Origin: Polynucleobacter kasalickyi
GTDB lineage: Bacteria; Pseudomonadota; Gammaproteobacteria; Burkholderiales; Burkholderiaceae
Assembly: GCF_900176405.1 (NCBI RefSeq)
Contig: NZ_FWXJ01000005.1
Location: forward strand, 1-64,000
Reading direction: 5' to 3'
DNA length: 64,000 nucleotides
The position numbers were made by a program, and so were the translations under genes. This document shows, piece by piece, positions 44,957 through 55,501 of the stretch. Under the pieces are notes generated by a model that was not told where the DNA came from, ran no database searches, and saw nothing but the letters and a program-made list of their open reading frames with translations. Positions within the stretch are counted from its first letter, which is position 1, and every line of letters starts with the position of its first letter.

Positions 44957-46171
44957 TTAATTAAAAAGTCTTAATGCGGATGCACTACCAGGCTCAATTT
45001 GACGCTCACGCATAAGTTGGTAAATCGGCGCAAGTTGGTTCTGAATATTTTGAGTGAGTAAGACGCTCAAAGGTTGACCATTATCATCTAGTAATCTTCC
45101 ATCCAACTCTTGTGCTAATAGCTGTCCAACCTCTAACATTTTAATAAATGGATTTAGACTCTCTGGAATTAGAGGGACATCAAAACTAAAATATACTTGG
45201 TTGATACGTGCAGTTTGGAGATCATCACGTAAAAAATTCAAAGAAGCTGCTTGAGCTTTAAACAGAAGAACATCATTTAATATGTAGTTGAAGGCAGAAC
45301 CTTCTCTTGATAAGATAAAACCATGATTCAACAACACACTTTGAACATCTGAGCACTGCCAACTCAACATATTCGAAGTTAAGTTAAATCCTAATTGAAT
45401 ATCACATTGAATGGCAAACTGATCTAGATCGGTAGCATCATTCAGAATGTCATTGATTGGTGGAATATCAATTTCAGCATCAAGCTCTTGAGAAAGATTT
45501 TGTACAAGCCCAATAAATTCAGCTAAGTGCTCAGCCCCCAAAGGCCCTCTTCGATTTGCCAGTTGAATACTTGCTTGTAATTCTCGATACAAATTGTTAA
45601 ATTGGATTAACTCCCAAGATGAGTTCACTGAACCAGCATAAGAGGATGTTTCTGTAAGTCCTTCAAAGGCAATTCGAAAGTCGTCACTTTTTGAAAGTTT
45701 TTGAATACACTCGATAATTTCTGCACCATTGACTGGCAAAGGAAAACGAAAAGCAACTACGCAATCAATATTTGGATCAATTCTTGACACATACTGATTT
45801 GCTTTAAATGGAGTGATTGAATTTCCACTGATGCTGGTTTTATCTAAAGCAGAAGTTTGAATCTCCTCTGTCAACGTATCTAGATCTAAATCATCAGAAT
45901 GTGGCATTAAAGTACCCAAAGATGGCTCTTTACGGCCCTGCTCAAGCCCTGCATCTATGGCAACATACTCATCTGAAATGAGGTTCACAGGTTGCGTCTT
46001 AGCAATATTGGCATTGGTAGAAGCCACTAAAGAAGCTTGTTGATTTCTTTTTGACTTTGACTTGTTTGAACGAGCGATATTGTAAATGATGATTGAAATA
46101 ATAATAATGACCCCGATTAATATGAGGGCAAGTTGTAAATCAATCTGTTCAGGTAAATTAATAGTACTCAC
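44957..46171 (-). CDS. zipA: Cell division protein ZipA-like
   Basis: Probable membrane anchor for FtsZ rings. 404 residues. One N-terminal membrane segment (about 13-32, LALILIGVIIIISIIIY) is followed by a basic stretch, a linker of about 100 residues, and a C-terminal ZipA FtsZ-binding fold (about 140-395). The fold is weakly conserved in sequence; the position between smc and ligA supports the call. It lies 19 bp after smc. Confidence 0.85.
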   Translation of the reverse strand: MSTINLPEQIDLQLALILIGVIIIISIIIYNIARSNKSKSKRNQQASLVASTNANIAKTQPVNLISDEYVAIDAGLEQGRKEPSLGTLMPHSDDLDLDTLTEEIQTSALDKTSISGNSITPFKANQYVSRIDPNIDCVVAFRFPLPVNGAEIIECIQKLSKSDDFRIAFEGLTETSSYAGSVNSSWELIQFNNLYRELQASIQLANRRGPLGAEHLAEFIGLVQNLSQELDAEIDIPPINDILNDATDLDQFAIQCDIQLGFNLTSNMLSWQCSDVQSVLLNHGFILSREGSAFNYILNDVLLFKAQAASLNFLRDDLQTARINQVYFSFDVPLIPESLNPFIKMLEVGQLLAQELDGRLLDDNGQPLSVLLTQNIQNQLAPIYQLMRERQIEPGSASALRLFN

Positions 46172-46190
46172 TGGCTACATTATTCTAAAG

Positions 46191-49100
46191 TTAAGCGCTT
46201 TGTATCAAGTTTGATGCGGATTGTAAATCAACCGCCACAACCCTGGAGACGCCTTGCTCTTGCATAGTAACACCGATTAATTGGTTCGCTATTTCCATCG
46301 TAATTTTATTATGCGAAATAAACAAAAACTGGGTATTTTTTGACATTTTGGCAACAATGTCAGCGTATCTGGCAGTATTTGCATCATCGAGAGGGGCATC
46401 CACCTCATCTAATAAACAAAATGGTGCAGGATTGAGTTGGAACATTGAGAAAATCAATGCAATCGCAGTCAGTGCCTTTTCGCCACCAGATAACAAATGA
46501 ATCGTCGAGTTTTTCTTACCCGGGGGTTGTGCCATCACTTGCACACCGGCGTCTAAAATCTCATCCCCAGTCATCACAAGTCTTGCATTACCACCGCCAA
46601 ATAAAGCTGGGAAAAGCTGGGAAAAATGTTTATTTACTTCATCGAAGGTTCCCTGAAGTAATTCACGTGTTTCACCATCAATTTTCATAATGGCATCTGT
46701 TAATGTCTGAATAGCTTCGTTTAAATCCGCTGACTGTGCATCCAAGAACCCTTTGCGTTCTCTTGAGGACTTTAGCTCATCAAGAGCGGCCATATTCACT
46801 GGGCCAAGTGATTGGATATTCCGTTGAATTTCATTCACTTGTGACTGTAATTGATTTACCTTGATCTCTGGTGAAATTAACTGTTGAATTTCTTCAATAT
46901 TTGCCTGAGCTTCTTCTAACAAGGCGGCAAATTGTTCAACTGTTAATCTAGCAGCTTGCTCTTTTAACTGCGCGGCAGTAATACGCTCGCGAATAGGATT
47001 AATCGATCTTTCTGTGAAAAGACGGTTTTCATCGAGTGATTTAATATCAAACATTAATCCATCAAAAATCGTTCTAGCTTGCGTCAAGTTTTCTTCACAC
47101 TTGGAGCGTTGCTCTAATAACTCTTGAAGTTGATCGATATTTTCATCGCCACTTACCTGATCTAATTCCAATCGACTCTGAACGGACTTTTGTTGGATCG
47201 TTTCAATCTGTTCATTCGCTGTTTGGATATCTCTAGTCAGATCGACTTGACGTTGTTTTAAGGAGCGTAAGGAAAAGCTTGCTTCTTGCACTGACGTCAA
47301 AATTTCTTGTCGTCTTTGCATTCCTTTTTCGCGACGAGCTAAAAGCTCTTGATTTTCATTTTGCAATAGATGGTAGGTCGCACTTAATTCCTCAACTTGA
47401 GCTGTAAGCTCCTCGGAGATGGCGGCATTCTCAAGCAAAGAACCGGCGTATTCCTCTAAAACCATTTCAGCTTCTTGCAAAGCAATATTTAATTGTTCCG
47501 CTTTTGAAAAGTAGTCAATTTCAGCTTGCCGCAATTGCATTGCTTCCACTTCAAACCGATGGGCATCTTTTACAGCTTGTTGAGCGTATAAACGATCCTC
47601 TTGAGCTTGAGCATAGGCTGCTTGGTAATTCGCCCTAGCAGAAACATTTTCCGATTGAGCTTCCTCTAAAATCATCATATCGGACTTGAGTTGTTTTTCT
47701 AAATCCTCGATTTCTTTCGCACGAGCAATCAAACCAGCTTGTTCATTATCTTCAGCATAAACCTGAACACCAACACGAGAAATAATATGACCCGACTTCG
47801 TCACAAAGATGCCACCTACCGGCAGTTCTTTCCGTTTTGAAAGTGCTTCATTTACGCTATCCATTACATAAATATTACTCAGCCATTCGTTCATCACATG
47901 AGCCAGACCTAAATCCTTCACTTTTACACGGGTAGCAAATGGCGTAAAAGAAGTATTTTGAATCGGCTTTGCAAAATCATTTTGGGCATTATGTTCAAAC
48001 CACGCAACGCGACCTGGAGGCTTTTGATCTACATAGGTTAAAACGGACTCTAATTGAGAAGACTCAATTGCGCCTAAACGTTCATGTAAGATTGCCTCAA
48101 TAGCGGGTTCCCAACCTGTCTCAACTTGAATTTTTTGCCACAATCGGGGCAAATTAGCTAAATTATTTTTATCTAACCAAGGTTTTAATTTACCTTGAGA
48201 CTGAATTTGGGCTTGAAGATTTTTAAGGGCATTTAATCTTGCTTGAGTTTGACTCAATGCGGTATTGGCTTGTAGTAAAACTTCCTGAGATTTTATTGAT
48301 GCTTGTTCCGCCTCAGGAATACTTGCCTCAGATTGTTGTTGTTTGAGTTGTGCTTCATCCCGTTTGTTAATCGCACTTTCATTACGATCCATCGCCATGG
48401 CAAGGGCTTGCTCATCGGGCTTAATCAACTGTTCTAGTTCAATTTTTAAGCGCGCAATTCGCTGTTGAGTTTGTTGTGACTGTGTCGAGATCCCTTGTGC
48501 TCCAGCACTTAAACGAGCGATTTCTTTTTCTTGGTTAGTAATCGCTTGACGGGTGGTTTCTACTTTATTTTTTGAGTCTGTCCATTGTTCTTCTACCAGT
48601 GACATTTCAGATGCATGCTGGGCTAGCAACTCCTGAAAACTAGCTTCTGTTTCAATCGACTCTTCAATTTCCTCTACAACCTGACTAATTTGTTCCTGAG
48701 CAAGTTCAAGTTGAGTTTCCCAACGAGTAAATTGGTTTGCTAAATCAGCTAATTGCTCGGTCAATCGTTGCTTGGAATTTTCATTGAATCGAATTTCAGA
48801 CTCTAATTGAGAAATTTGTGCATTGACTTCATATAGTTTTCCTTGGGCATCATTCACTTGATTTTGCAAATCAAACTGATTGGTTCGCTTAGACTCCAGA
48901 TCAGATTCAACTGACCGCAGTTTTGCAGTGAACTCTTCGAATGCGAGCTGTTGTTCGCGAATAATAGTAGCCTGAGAAAGTTGCTCTTGTTCGCCCTCAT
49001 TTTTTCTTAAAAGCCATAACAGTTGCTGCTTTTCTGTCATGTTTTTTTGATAGTCCTGATATTTTTCAGCAACTTCAGCTTGAGACTCAAGTTTTGCTAA

Positions 49101-49712
49101 CTGACTTTCTAATTCTCGAAGAACATCCCTAACTCTTGTAAGGTTTTCTTGCGTCCCTTCAATCCGTGACTCTGTTTCTTTACGACGTTCTTTGTATTTA
49201 GAAACCCCAGCCGCTTCTTCCAAGAAAATTCTGAGCTCTTCAGGCTTTGCTTCAATGATTCTAGAGATCATACCCTGACCAATGATGGCATAAGCTCGGG
49301 GTCCAAGACCAGTCCCTAGGAACATGTCTTGAATATCTTTTCTTCTAACATTTTGCTGGTTAATCAGATAATTAGAAGTACCATCTCGGGTTAAGATACG
49401 CTTCACTGAAATCTCACCAAAAGCTGCCCATTGACCTTGAGCCTTACCATCACTATTGTCAAATACTAGCTCTACGCTGGCCCGACCTGAAGGTTTTCTT
49501 AGGCCAGAACCATTAAAAATCACGTCTTGCATGGATTCACCACGTAATTCACTAGCTCGTGATTCGCCAAGAACCCATCGAACGGCGTCGATAATATTTG
49601 ATTTTCCGCAACCATTGGGCCCAACAACGCCTATTAATTGACCGGGTAGGTCAAAGTTTGTGGGATCCACAAAGGATTTAAAACCAGCAAGTTTGATTGA
49701 TTTAAGTCTCAC
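46191..49712 (-). CDS. smc: Chromosome segregation protein SMC
   Basis: ATPase of the condensin-like complex that compacts and separates chromosomes. 1173 residues. The head has the Walker A GPNGCGKSNIIDAVRWVLGE near the N-terminus and, at the C-terminus, the signature LLSGGEKALTAIAL and Walker B FCLLDEVDAPLDDANTARY. Two long coiled coils (about 165-500 and 665-1000) flank the hinge (about 505-660). No scpA or scpB is beside it. Confidence 0.98.
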   Translation of the reverse strand: MRLKSIKLAGFKSFVDPTNFDLPGQLIGVVGPNGCGKSNIIDAVRWVLGESRASELRGESMQDVIFNGSGLRKPSGRASVELVFDNSDGKAQGQWAAFGEISVKRILTRDGTSNYLINQQNVRRKDIQDMFLGTGLGPRAYAIIGQGMISRIIEAKPEELRIFLEEAAGVSKYKERRKETESRIEGTQENLTRVRDVLRELESQLAKLESQAEVAEKYQDYQKNMTEKQQLLWLLRKNEGEQEQLSQATIIREQQLAFEEFTAKLRSVESDLESKRTNQFDLQNQVNDAQGKLYEVNAQISQLESEIRFNENSKQRLTEQLADLANQFTRWETQLELAQEQISQVVEEIEESIETEASFQELLAQHASEMSLVEEQWTDSKNKVETTRQAITNQEKEIARLSAGAQGISTQSQQTQQRIARLKIELEQLIKPDEQALAMAMDRNESAINKRDEAQLKQQQSEASIPEAEQASIKSQEVLLQANTALSQTQARLNALKNLQAQIQSQGKLKPWLDKNNLANLPRLWQKIQVETGWEPAIEAILHERLGAIESSQLESVLTYVDQKPPGRVAWFEHNAQNDFAKPIQNTSFTPFATRVKVKDLGLAHVMNEWLSNIYVMDSVNEALSKRKELPVGGIFVTKSGHIISRVGVQVYAEDNEQAGLIARAKEIEDLEKQLKSDMMILEEAQSENVSARANYQAAYAQAQEDRLYAQQAVKDAHRFEVEAMQLRQAEIDYFSKAEQLNIALQEAEMVLEEYAGSLLENAAISEELTAQVEELSATYHLLQNENQELLARREKGMQRRQEILTSVQEASFSLRSLKQRQVDLTRDIQTANEQIETIQQKSVQSRLELDQVSGDENIDQLQELLEQRSKCEENLTQARTIFDGLMFDIKSLDENRLFTERSINPIRERITAAQLKEQAARLTVEQFAALLEEAQANIEEIQQLISPEIKVNQLQSQVNEIQRNIQSLGPVNMAALDELKSSRERKGFLDAQSADLNEAIQTLTDAIMKIDGETRELLQGTFDEVNKHFSQLFPALFGGGNARLVMTGDEILDAGVQVMAQPPGKKNSTIHLLSGGEKALTAIALIFSMFQLNPAPFCLLDEVDAPLDDANTARYADIVAKMSKNTQFLFISHNKITMEIANQLIGVTMQEQGVSRVVAVDLQSASNLIQSA

Positions 49713-49847
49713 AGCAATTAATTTTGAGTCAAGTAAACTAAGATAATAGCAAGAGTAAGCTCTAGTCTAAGACTTTTATCATGAAATAGTCATCACGATA
49801 TAAAATACTAACTATTAACCGACTGAAATTACAACACTAATTTAATT

Positions 49848-50687
49848 ATGACAAATACAACTAACGAATCATTAGAAAACCTCATTAATACAGCATGGGA
49901 TAATCGCGCCAATATCAATATTCAAAACGCTACTGCAGATTTAAAAAATGCTATTGCGACAGTGATTGAAGGCTTAAATAATGGAACTTTGCGTGTCTCT
50001 ACAAGAGTCAGTGTGGGTAATTGGGTCGTTCACCAATGGGTAAAAAAAGCAGTGCTACTATCTTTCAAGTTACAAGATAATGAAGTAATGCCAGCTGGTG
50101 GATTTACGCAGTTTTATGACAAAGTTCCAAGTAAATTTGCTAATTATTCTGCAGCCGACTTCGCTGCTGGTGGTTTTAGAGTTGTCCCCCCAGCGATTGC
50201 AAGACGCGGTTCCTTTATTGGTAAAAGCGTTGTTTTAATGCCATCTTATGTCAATATTGGCGCGTATGTCGATGAAGGCACGATGGTAGATACTTGGGCA
50301 ACTGTTGGCTCATGTGCGCAAATTGGCAAAAACGTTCACCTCTCAGGTGGTGTTGGTATCGGTGGTGTATTAGAACCGGTTCAGGCTGGACCCGTCATTA
50401 TTGAAGATAACTGCTTCATTGGTGCTCGCTCTGAAGTGGTTGAAGGTGTCATCATCGAAGAAAACAGCGTCTTATCAATGGGTGTCTATATTGGCCAAAG
50501 TACTAAAATTTATGACCGTGAAACAGGTGAAGTACATTATGGTCGCGTCCCAGCTGGGTCGGTTGTTGTCCCTGGCTCAATTCCTTCTAAAGATGGCAAA
50601 TATAGCTTGTATGCCGCCATCATTGTGAAAAAAGTTGATGCACAAACTAGAGCAAAAACTGCTATCAATGATTTACTAAGAGATTAA
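49848..50687 (+). CDS. dapD: Tetrahydrodipicolinate N-succinyltransferase
   Basis: Succinylates tetrahydrodipicolinate in lysine and diaminopimelate synthesis. 279 residues. An N-terminal helical domain precedes a left-handed beta helix with [34 protein letters not shown], the family block. It starts a rightward run dapD-arsC-dapE-prmB and is divergent from smc. Confidence 0.98.
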   Translation: MTNTTNESLENLINTAWDNRANINIQNATADLKNAIATVIEGLNNGTLRVSTRVSVGNWVVHQWVKKAVLLSFKLQDNEVMPAGGFTQFYDKVPSKFANYSAADFAAGGFRVVPPAIARRGSFIGKSVVLMPSYVNIGAYVDEGTMVDTWATVGSCAQIGKNVHLSGGVGIGGVLEPVQAGPVIIEDNCFIGARSEVVEGVIIEENSVLSMGVYIGQSTKIYDRETGEVHYGRVPAGSVVVPGSIPSKDGKYSLYAAIIVKKVDAQTRAKTAINDLLRD

Positions 50688-50695
50688 ATACATCA

Positions 50696-51055
50696 ATGTC
50701 GATCAAAATTTTTGGTATTCCTAATTGCAACACGGTCAAAAAGGCACGTGATTGGTTGGTCACTAACAATGTCGATCATGATTTTATCGATTTCAAAAAA
50801 CAAATACCAACCGAGTCTCTGTTACTTGGTTGGTTGAGTAATGTTGGATCTGATGTCTTAATTAATCGAAAAGGTACTACTTGGAGAGCCCTCACGGCTG
50901 ATCAACAACTATTAGCGCAAACCCAAGGGGGTGCGATTGAACTAATGATATCTAAACCATCCATCATTAAGCGCCCCGTACTTCAACAAGAAGGTAGAAT
51001 TTTGTTAGGTTTCGACGAAGCAAAATATACCGATTTTTTTAAACATCAAGAATGA
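50696..51055 (+). CDS. ArsC/Spx-family reductase (YffB-like)
   Basis: A thioredoxin-fold protein of 119 residues. The [16 protein letters not shown] motif has a single Cys near residue 11 and the K-K pair of the YffB subgroup; IKRPVL supplies the usual Arg. These are probably glutathione-dependent thiol reductases, not true arsenate reductases. Its position between dapD and dapE is conserved in the order. Its stop overlaps dapE as ATGA. Confidence 0.92.
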   Translation: MSIKIFGIPNCNTVKKARDWLVTNNVDHDFIDFKKQIPTESLLLGWLSNVGSDVLINRKGTTWRALTADQQLLAQTQGGAIELMISKPSIIKRPVLQQEGRILLGFDEAKYTDFFKHQE

Positions 51056-52224
51056 CTGATCCGCAGCTTACACTCACTCAACAACTAGCCCAAGGCTTAA
51101 TTGCTCATCCATCTGTCACTCCGGTGGATGGAGGAATTCAACAATTAATCGCTAACCGTTTAAAACAAATCAATTTTAGTTGCGAAACTATCATGAGTGG
51201 TCCTGATGATTTTTTAGTCACTAATCTATGGGCTATTCGCCGTGGCAGTAACGGTGCTCAAGCAAAGTGTTTAGTATTTGCTGGACATACTGATGTTGTT
51301 CCTCCAGGTCCTTTAGAGAAATGGGATACCGACCCATTTGTACCAGTCATTAAAGATGGCGTCCTATATGGTAGAGGCGCAGCTGACATGAAAAGTTCAT
51401 TAGCTGCTTTCGTTGTTGCAACAGAAGAGTTTGTTCAAGCTCATCCTGATCATTTGGGTAATATTGCATTTTTACTAACTAGCGATGAAGAAGGACCAAA
51501 AAATACGGATGGTACTGTTGTCGTCGTTAATAAGCTAAAAGAACGCCAAGTAAAGCTTGACTATTGCATTGTAGGAGAGCCGACAAGCAGTCATGTATTT
51601 GGGGACACGATCAAAAATGGTCGTCGTGGTTCATTATCTGCCAAGTTGAGTGTCAAAGGGATCCAGGGGCATGTTGCTTACCCTCACCTAGCTCGCAATC
51701 CAATTCATCAAGTCGCCCCAGTATTAGCAGAGCTAGCTCAAATTGAATGGGATCATGGTAATGAATACTTCCCACCGACGACCTGGCAAACCTCAAACTT
51801 TCATGCCGGTACTGGTGCCTCCAATGTGATACCTGGAGAAGCGATTATCGACTTTAATTTTCGCTTTGCTACAGCAAGTACTGCAGCTGGATTAGCGCAT
51901 AAAGTAGAAGAAATCCTTAAAAAACATCAACTTGAATATAATATCTCATGGAATCAAGGTGGTGAACCTTTCTTGACTCCCAAAGGTGAGTTATGTGATG
52001 TTTTGCAGTCTGCCATTAAAGAAAGAACTGGAATCAATGCCGAACTATCCACCACAGGGGGCACTAGCGATGGTCGGTTTATTGCTAAAATTTGCCCGCA
52101 AGTCGTTGAGTTTGGACCAATTAATGCCACAATTCATCAAGTAAATGAAAATGTCAATTTAGATGATATAGAATCATTGAAAGATATTTATTTGCAAGTA
52201 TTAAAAAAATTACTACTTCGTTAA
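51052..52224 (+). CDS. dapE: Succinyl-diaminopimelate desuccinylase
   Basis: Di-zinc M20 peptidase-family enzyme that releases diaminopimelate. 390 residues. Metal-site motifs [21 protein letters not shown], the catalytic TSDEEGP and EPTSS are visible, and the C-terminal TIHQVNENV gives the last His. The lid domain lies at about 185-300. Confidence 0.98.
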   Translation: MTDPQLTLTQQLAQGLIAHPSVTPVDGGIQQLIANRLKQINFSCETIMSGPDDFLVTNLWAIRRGSNGAQAKCLVFAGHTDVVPPGPLEKWDTDPFVPVIKDGVLYGRGAADMKSSLAAFVVATEEFVQAHPDHLGNIAFLLTSDEEGPKNTDGTVVVVNKLKERQVKLDYCIVGEPTSSHVFGDTIKNGRRGSLSAKLSVKGIQGHVAYPHLARNPIHQVAPVLAELAQIEWDHGNEYFPPTTWQTSNFHAGTGASNVIPGEAIIDFNFRFATASTAAGLAHKVEEILKKHQLEYNISWNQGGEPFLTPKGELCDVLQSAIKERTGINAELSTTGGTSDGRFIAKICPQVVEFGPINATIHQVNENVNLDDIESLKDIYLQVLKKLLLR

Positions 52225-52253
52225 GCAACTACCTAAGAGACATCGATACCACA

Positions 52254-53144
52254 TTGGAAGAAGACCCTCAAAGCTTTGATCAAGCCATTGATCAGATCAC
52301 AGAAATTTTAAATGGCGCGGATATTTATTTTGGCCATGGAGCACCTGAGGCCCCTAGTGAAGCCCTTTGGATTATTGCTTACTGCGCAGGTCTCTCACCT
52401 GTTCAGACTTTAGAACATTTGGAAGAGCCTTATGATCCTGAAAGTTTTCAGCAGGCTTTAAAAATCGTCGAACAACGCATTCAGACTAGATCCCCCCTTG
52501 CTTATATTTTGAAAGAAGCATGGCTCATGGGACACTGTTTTGAATGTGACGAAAGAAGTATTATCCCTAGGTCTTTTATTGCTGAGTTAATCACCCAAGG
52601 TGAGCTAGATGATTTTCTGCCGCCGAATGGAAAAGCTCTTGATCTCTGCACTGGAAATGGTTCATTAGCCATCTTGCTTTCATTAAATTATCCAGACATT
52701 GAAGTATGTGCCAGTGATATTGACCTGAATGCCCTAGCACTTGCGCAAAAAAACATTCTGAATTATGACTTGTCTGAAGTCATCGAAATTATTCATAGCG
52801 ACTTGTGGAAAGATCTGCCAGAGCCAAACGAGGAAAATCGATTTGATTTAATTATTTGTAATCCGCCATATGTCAACCAAGCGTCCATGCAGCAATTGCC
52901 GCCAGAGTATTTAAAAGAACCCTCCTTAGCTCTTGACGGAGGTATCGATGGCATGTATGTTGTACGGAAAATCATACAAGATGCCAAAAACTATCTAAAT
53001 GAACGTGGCGCACTCGTATTAGAAATTGGTAATGAATATGAGAACTTCCTAAAAGCCTTCCCGGAACTAGAGGTTCAGTGGCTTGAAGTATCTACTTCAA
53101 ATCAACAAGTACTGTTAATCTTAGAAGAAAATCTTCCTGAGTAA
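52254..53144 (+). CDS. prmB: Ribosomal protein uL3 glutamine methyltransferase
   Basis: S-adenosylmethionine-dependent N5-methylation of a Gln in ribosomal protein L3. 296 residues. The SAM site LDLCTGNGSLAILLS and the Gln-binding IICNPPYVNQ are clear. FGHGAPEAPSEALWI near the N-terminus is typical of PrmB, not PrmC. No ATG, GTG or other TTG fits in frame between an upstream in-frame stop and here, so TTG at 52254 is the likely start. Confidence 0.93.
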   Translation: MEEDPQSFDQAIDQITEILNGADIYFGHGAPEAPSEALWIIAYCAGLSPVQTLEHLEEPYDPESFQQALKIVEQRIQTRSPLAYILKEAWLMGHCFECDERSIIPRSFIAELITQGELDDFLPPNGKALDLCTGNGSLAILLSLNYPDIEVCASDIDLNALALAQKNILNYDLSEVIEIIHSDLWKDLPEPNEENRFDLIICNPPYVNQASMQQLPPEYLKEPSLALDGGIDGMYVVRKIIQDAKNYLNERGALVLEIGNEYENFLKAFPELEVQWLEVSTSNQQVLLILEENLPE

Positions 53145-53162
53145 TGACTGAAATTAATTACT

Positions 53163-53621
53163 TTAAATACCTTCGACATCATTCCATTCACGAGTAATTG
53201 CAGTCAAAGCTGTTCGGAGTTCTAAGGGAATTGGTGTTGGACGGTGGTCATCTCGGTTAACGTATACATGAGTAAAACGCCCTAGAGCGCATAGTCCGGG
53301 ATCATCATTTTTAAAAATACCCAAGCGATATACCACACTAGAGTTACCTATTTTTTCAACAGCAATGCCAACATAAACTTCATCTGGGAATGTTATGGAG
53401 GAGAAAAATTGACAATGGTTATCAACCACTAAGCCCACGACTTTACTAGAATGCAAATCAATTAAACCTTGCTCTAACAAATTTTGATTGACTGCCGTAT
53501 CGAAGAATGAAAAATACACCACATTGTTCACATGTTGATAAACATCGTTATCAGACCAACGTGTGGATATCTGAATTATTTTAGGAAAATCTGAACGCGT
53601 TAAAGAAGGTATTTTAGCCAT
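53163..53621 (-). CDS. Acyl-CoA thioesterase, 4HBT hotdog family
   Basis: A 152-residue single hotdog-fold protein. RWSDNDVYQHVNNVVYFSFFD holds the catalytic Asp and the helix signature of the 4-hydroxybenzoyl-CoA thioesterase-like group. The natural acyl-CoA is unknown. It is tail to tail with prmB (18 bp) and lies just downstream of radA. Confidence 0.9.
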   Translation of the reverse strand: MAKIPSLTRSDFPKIIQISTRWSDNDVYQHVNNVVYFSFFDTAVNQNLLEQGLIDLHSSKVVGLVVDNHCQFFSSITFPDEVYVGIAVEKIGNSSVVYRLGIFKNDDPGLCALGRFTHVYVNRDDHRPTPIPLELRTALTAITREWNDVEGI

Positions 53622-53638
53622 AGTAATTTGATTGACAG

Positions 53639-55000
53639 TTAAAAATCACGCACTAACTGTAAAGCAACTTCGATTCTTTCCACCGCATGAATTTCCATGG
53701 AATCAAATTGCACACCTTTCGGTAAATTAGCTTTAGGAATAATTGCTTTCTTAAAACCTAATTTAGCAGCCTCGCGTAAACGTTCTTGCCCCCTGGGACA
53801 AGCACGAATTTCACCAGCAAGACCAACTTCACCAAATACTACTAAATCCTTTGGGAGCGCTTTATTTTTAAGTGATGATTGAATCGCTAGTAATACCGCT
53901 AAATCAGCGGCTGGTTCTGAAATTTTCACCCCACCCACAGCATTTAAAAATACATCTTGATCAAAACAAGAAATCCCAGCATGTCGATTCATGACGGCTA
54001 ATAGCATAGCTAGACGATTCTGTTCAAGCCCGACAGCTAAACGTCTCGGATTTGGGATGTGTGAACTATCAACTAAAGCTTGAATTTCTACCAAAATGGG
54101 CCGACTCCCCTCCTGCGTCACTAACACACAAGCGCCTGGAACAGCATCGCTACTTTGCGATAAAAACAATGCGGAAGGGTTATTGACCCCCTTTAAACCT
54201 TTTTCTGTCATGGCAAATACGCCAAGTTCATTAACCGCACCAAAGCGGTTTTTAATTGCCCGAACAAGACGAAAGGATGATTGGGTATCACCCTCAAAAT
54301 ACAATACGGTATCCACAATATGCTCAAGAACACGTGGCCCAGCAATATTACCCTCTTTGGTAACATGACCAACCAAAATGAGTGAGATACCTGTAGATTT
54401 AGCTAAACGAGTTAACTGAGCAGCACATTCTCGAACTTGAGCTACTGAACCTGGCGCAGAAGTTAACTGATCAGAATAGATCGTTTGTATAGAGTCAATT
54501 ACAGCCACTTTAGGTTTTTCAGTTTCTAAAGAGTAAAGGATTTTGTCCAATTGAATTTCTGGATAAACAACTAAATCTGGAGCATCGCTATCAATTCTTT
54601 GCGCTCTAAGAGCAATCTGAGCCGCTGACTCCTCCCCACTCACATACATTACTGGAATCCCATCAAGACTTAAATTTGCCAACGTTTGTAGGAGTAAAGT
54701 GGATTTACCAATACCTGGGTCTCCGCCAATGAGAACAACCCCTGCATCCACTAATCCCCCGCCAAGCACTCTGTCAAACTCAGGGATACGCGTTGAAATT
54801 CGACCGAAATCCTCTAGCGCAATCTCTGAGAGTTTTTGATTAGGTGTTGTTTTAGCAATACTCGCATAGCGATGTTGAGTTTTTAATTCAATGGATTCTT
54901 CGAGAGAGTTCCACTCATTACATGCAGGACACTGGCCCTGCCATTTTGGGAAGTCAGCGCCACAAGCATTACAGATATATTGGGTTTTATTTTTAGCCAA
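53639..55000 (-). CDS. radA: DNA repair protein RadA
   Basis: RecA-like ATPase that drives branch migration in recombination. 453 residues. The Cys4 zinc finger uses Cys10, 13, 24 and 27; the Walker A is GGDPGIGKSTLLL; the RadA-specific KNRFG motif is present; a Lon-like domain ends the protein. The start is TTG at 55000, because MAKNKTQYICNACG is the family N-terminus; no strong ribosome site is seen, so coupling to the gene two bases upstream is likely. Confidence 0.97.
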   Translation of the reverse strand: MAKNKTQYICNACGADFPKWQGQCPACNEWNSLEESIELKTQHRYASIAKTTPNQKLSEIALEDFGRISTRIPEFDRVLGGGLVDAGVVLIGGDPGIGKSTLLLQTLANLSLDGIPVMYVSGEESAAQIALRAQRIDSDAPDLVVYPEIQLDKILYSLETEKPKVAVIDSIQTIYSDQLTSAPGSVAQVRECAAQLTRLAKSTGISLILVGHVTKEGNIAGPRVLEHIVDTVLYFEGDTQSSFRLVRAIKNRFGAVNELGVFAMTEKGLKGVNNPSALFLSQSSDAVPGACVLVTQEGSRPILVEIQALVDSSHIPNPRRLAVGLEQNRLAMLLAVMNRHAGISCFDQDVFLNAVGGVKISEPAADLAVLLAIQSSLKNKALPKDLVVFGEVGLAGEIRACPRGQERLREAAKLGFKKAIIPKANLPKGVQFDSMEIHAVERIEVALQLVRDF

Positions 55001-55002
55001 AA

Positions 55003-55488
55003 TTAAAATGGAGATGTATTACGATTTTCCTGGGCACGCTTAGCAGCTTCCTTGCGGCGTTCTTCAACATCTGCTTCACGTAAAGCTTTTTCACGTTGTT
55101 TTTCCTCAAAACTTGCTCGATTATTTGCTCTGATCTGAACCTGTTTCGGATCAGCTCTTTCGGCAATCCGAAGTTGTTCCGCTTCATCTTTTAGCGCTTT
55201 TTTGATATCTCTTTGACGAGTATGAAGCAGATTTTCCTGATCAAATAGATCTTTTTCTTCTTTTTGTAATTGTTTTTTTGCCTTCGTGGTGCAACTCGTT
55301 GTAAAAAACAAATCCTGACAAGTTTGAAACTCCATATCGTAACGATATTTCATCCAATCCCTTTTTAAATCAATCTTTTCTTGGATTTGATCAAGTGTCA
55401 ACAATTCATTTTGCAAGCTTTGACTTGCATTTACAACTGGTGCAAAACACCAAACTAACAAACTAGTTAGAAGCCAAAGTTTATGCAC
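55003..55488 (-). CDS. Small exported coiled-coil protein, function unknown
   Basis: A 161-residue protein. I place the start at GTG 55488, where a signal peptide begins (VHKLWLLTSLLVWCFAPVVNA, cleavage about residue 21); a longer frame overlaps the DUF442 gene and lacks sense upstream. The mature part has two Cys (FQTCQDLFFTTSC) and a long Lys/Glu/Arg-rich helical region. It lies between a DUF442 gene (13 bases) and radA (two bases). I do not recognise the family; periplasmic location is inferred from the signal. Confidence 0.75.
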   Translation of the reverse strand: MHKLWLLTSLLVWCFAPVVNASQSLQNELLTLDQIQEKIDLKRDWMKYRYDMEFQTCQDLFFTTSCTTKAKKQLQKEEKDLFDQENLLHTRQRDIKKALKDEAEQLRIAERADPKQVQIRANNRASFEEKQREKALREADVEERRKEAAKRAQENRNTSPF

Positions 55489-55501
55489 CGAGCCTAACCA
55501 A

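Noticed and set aside
50696..51055. Arsenate resistance gene
   Set aside because: The protein is of the YffB type with a single Cys and lies in a lysine-synthesis run; no ars genes are near.
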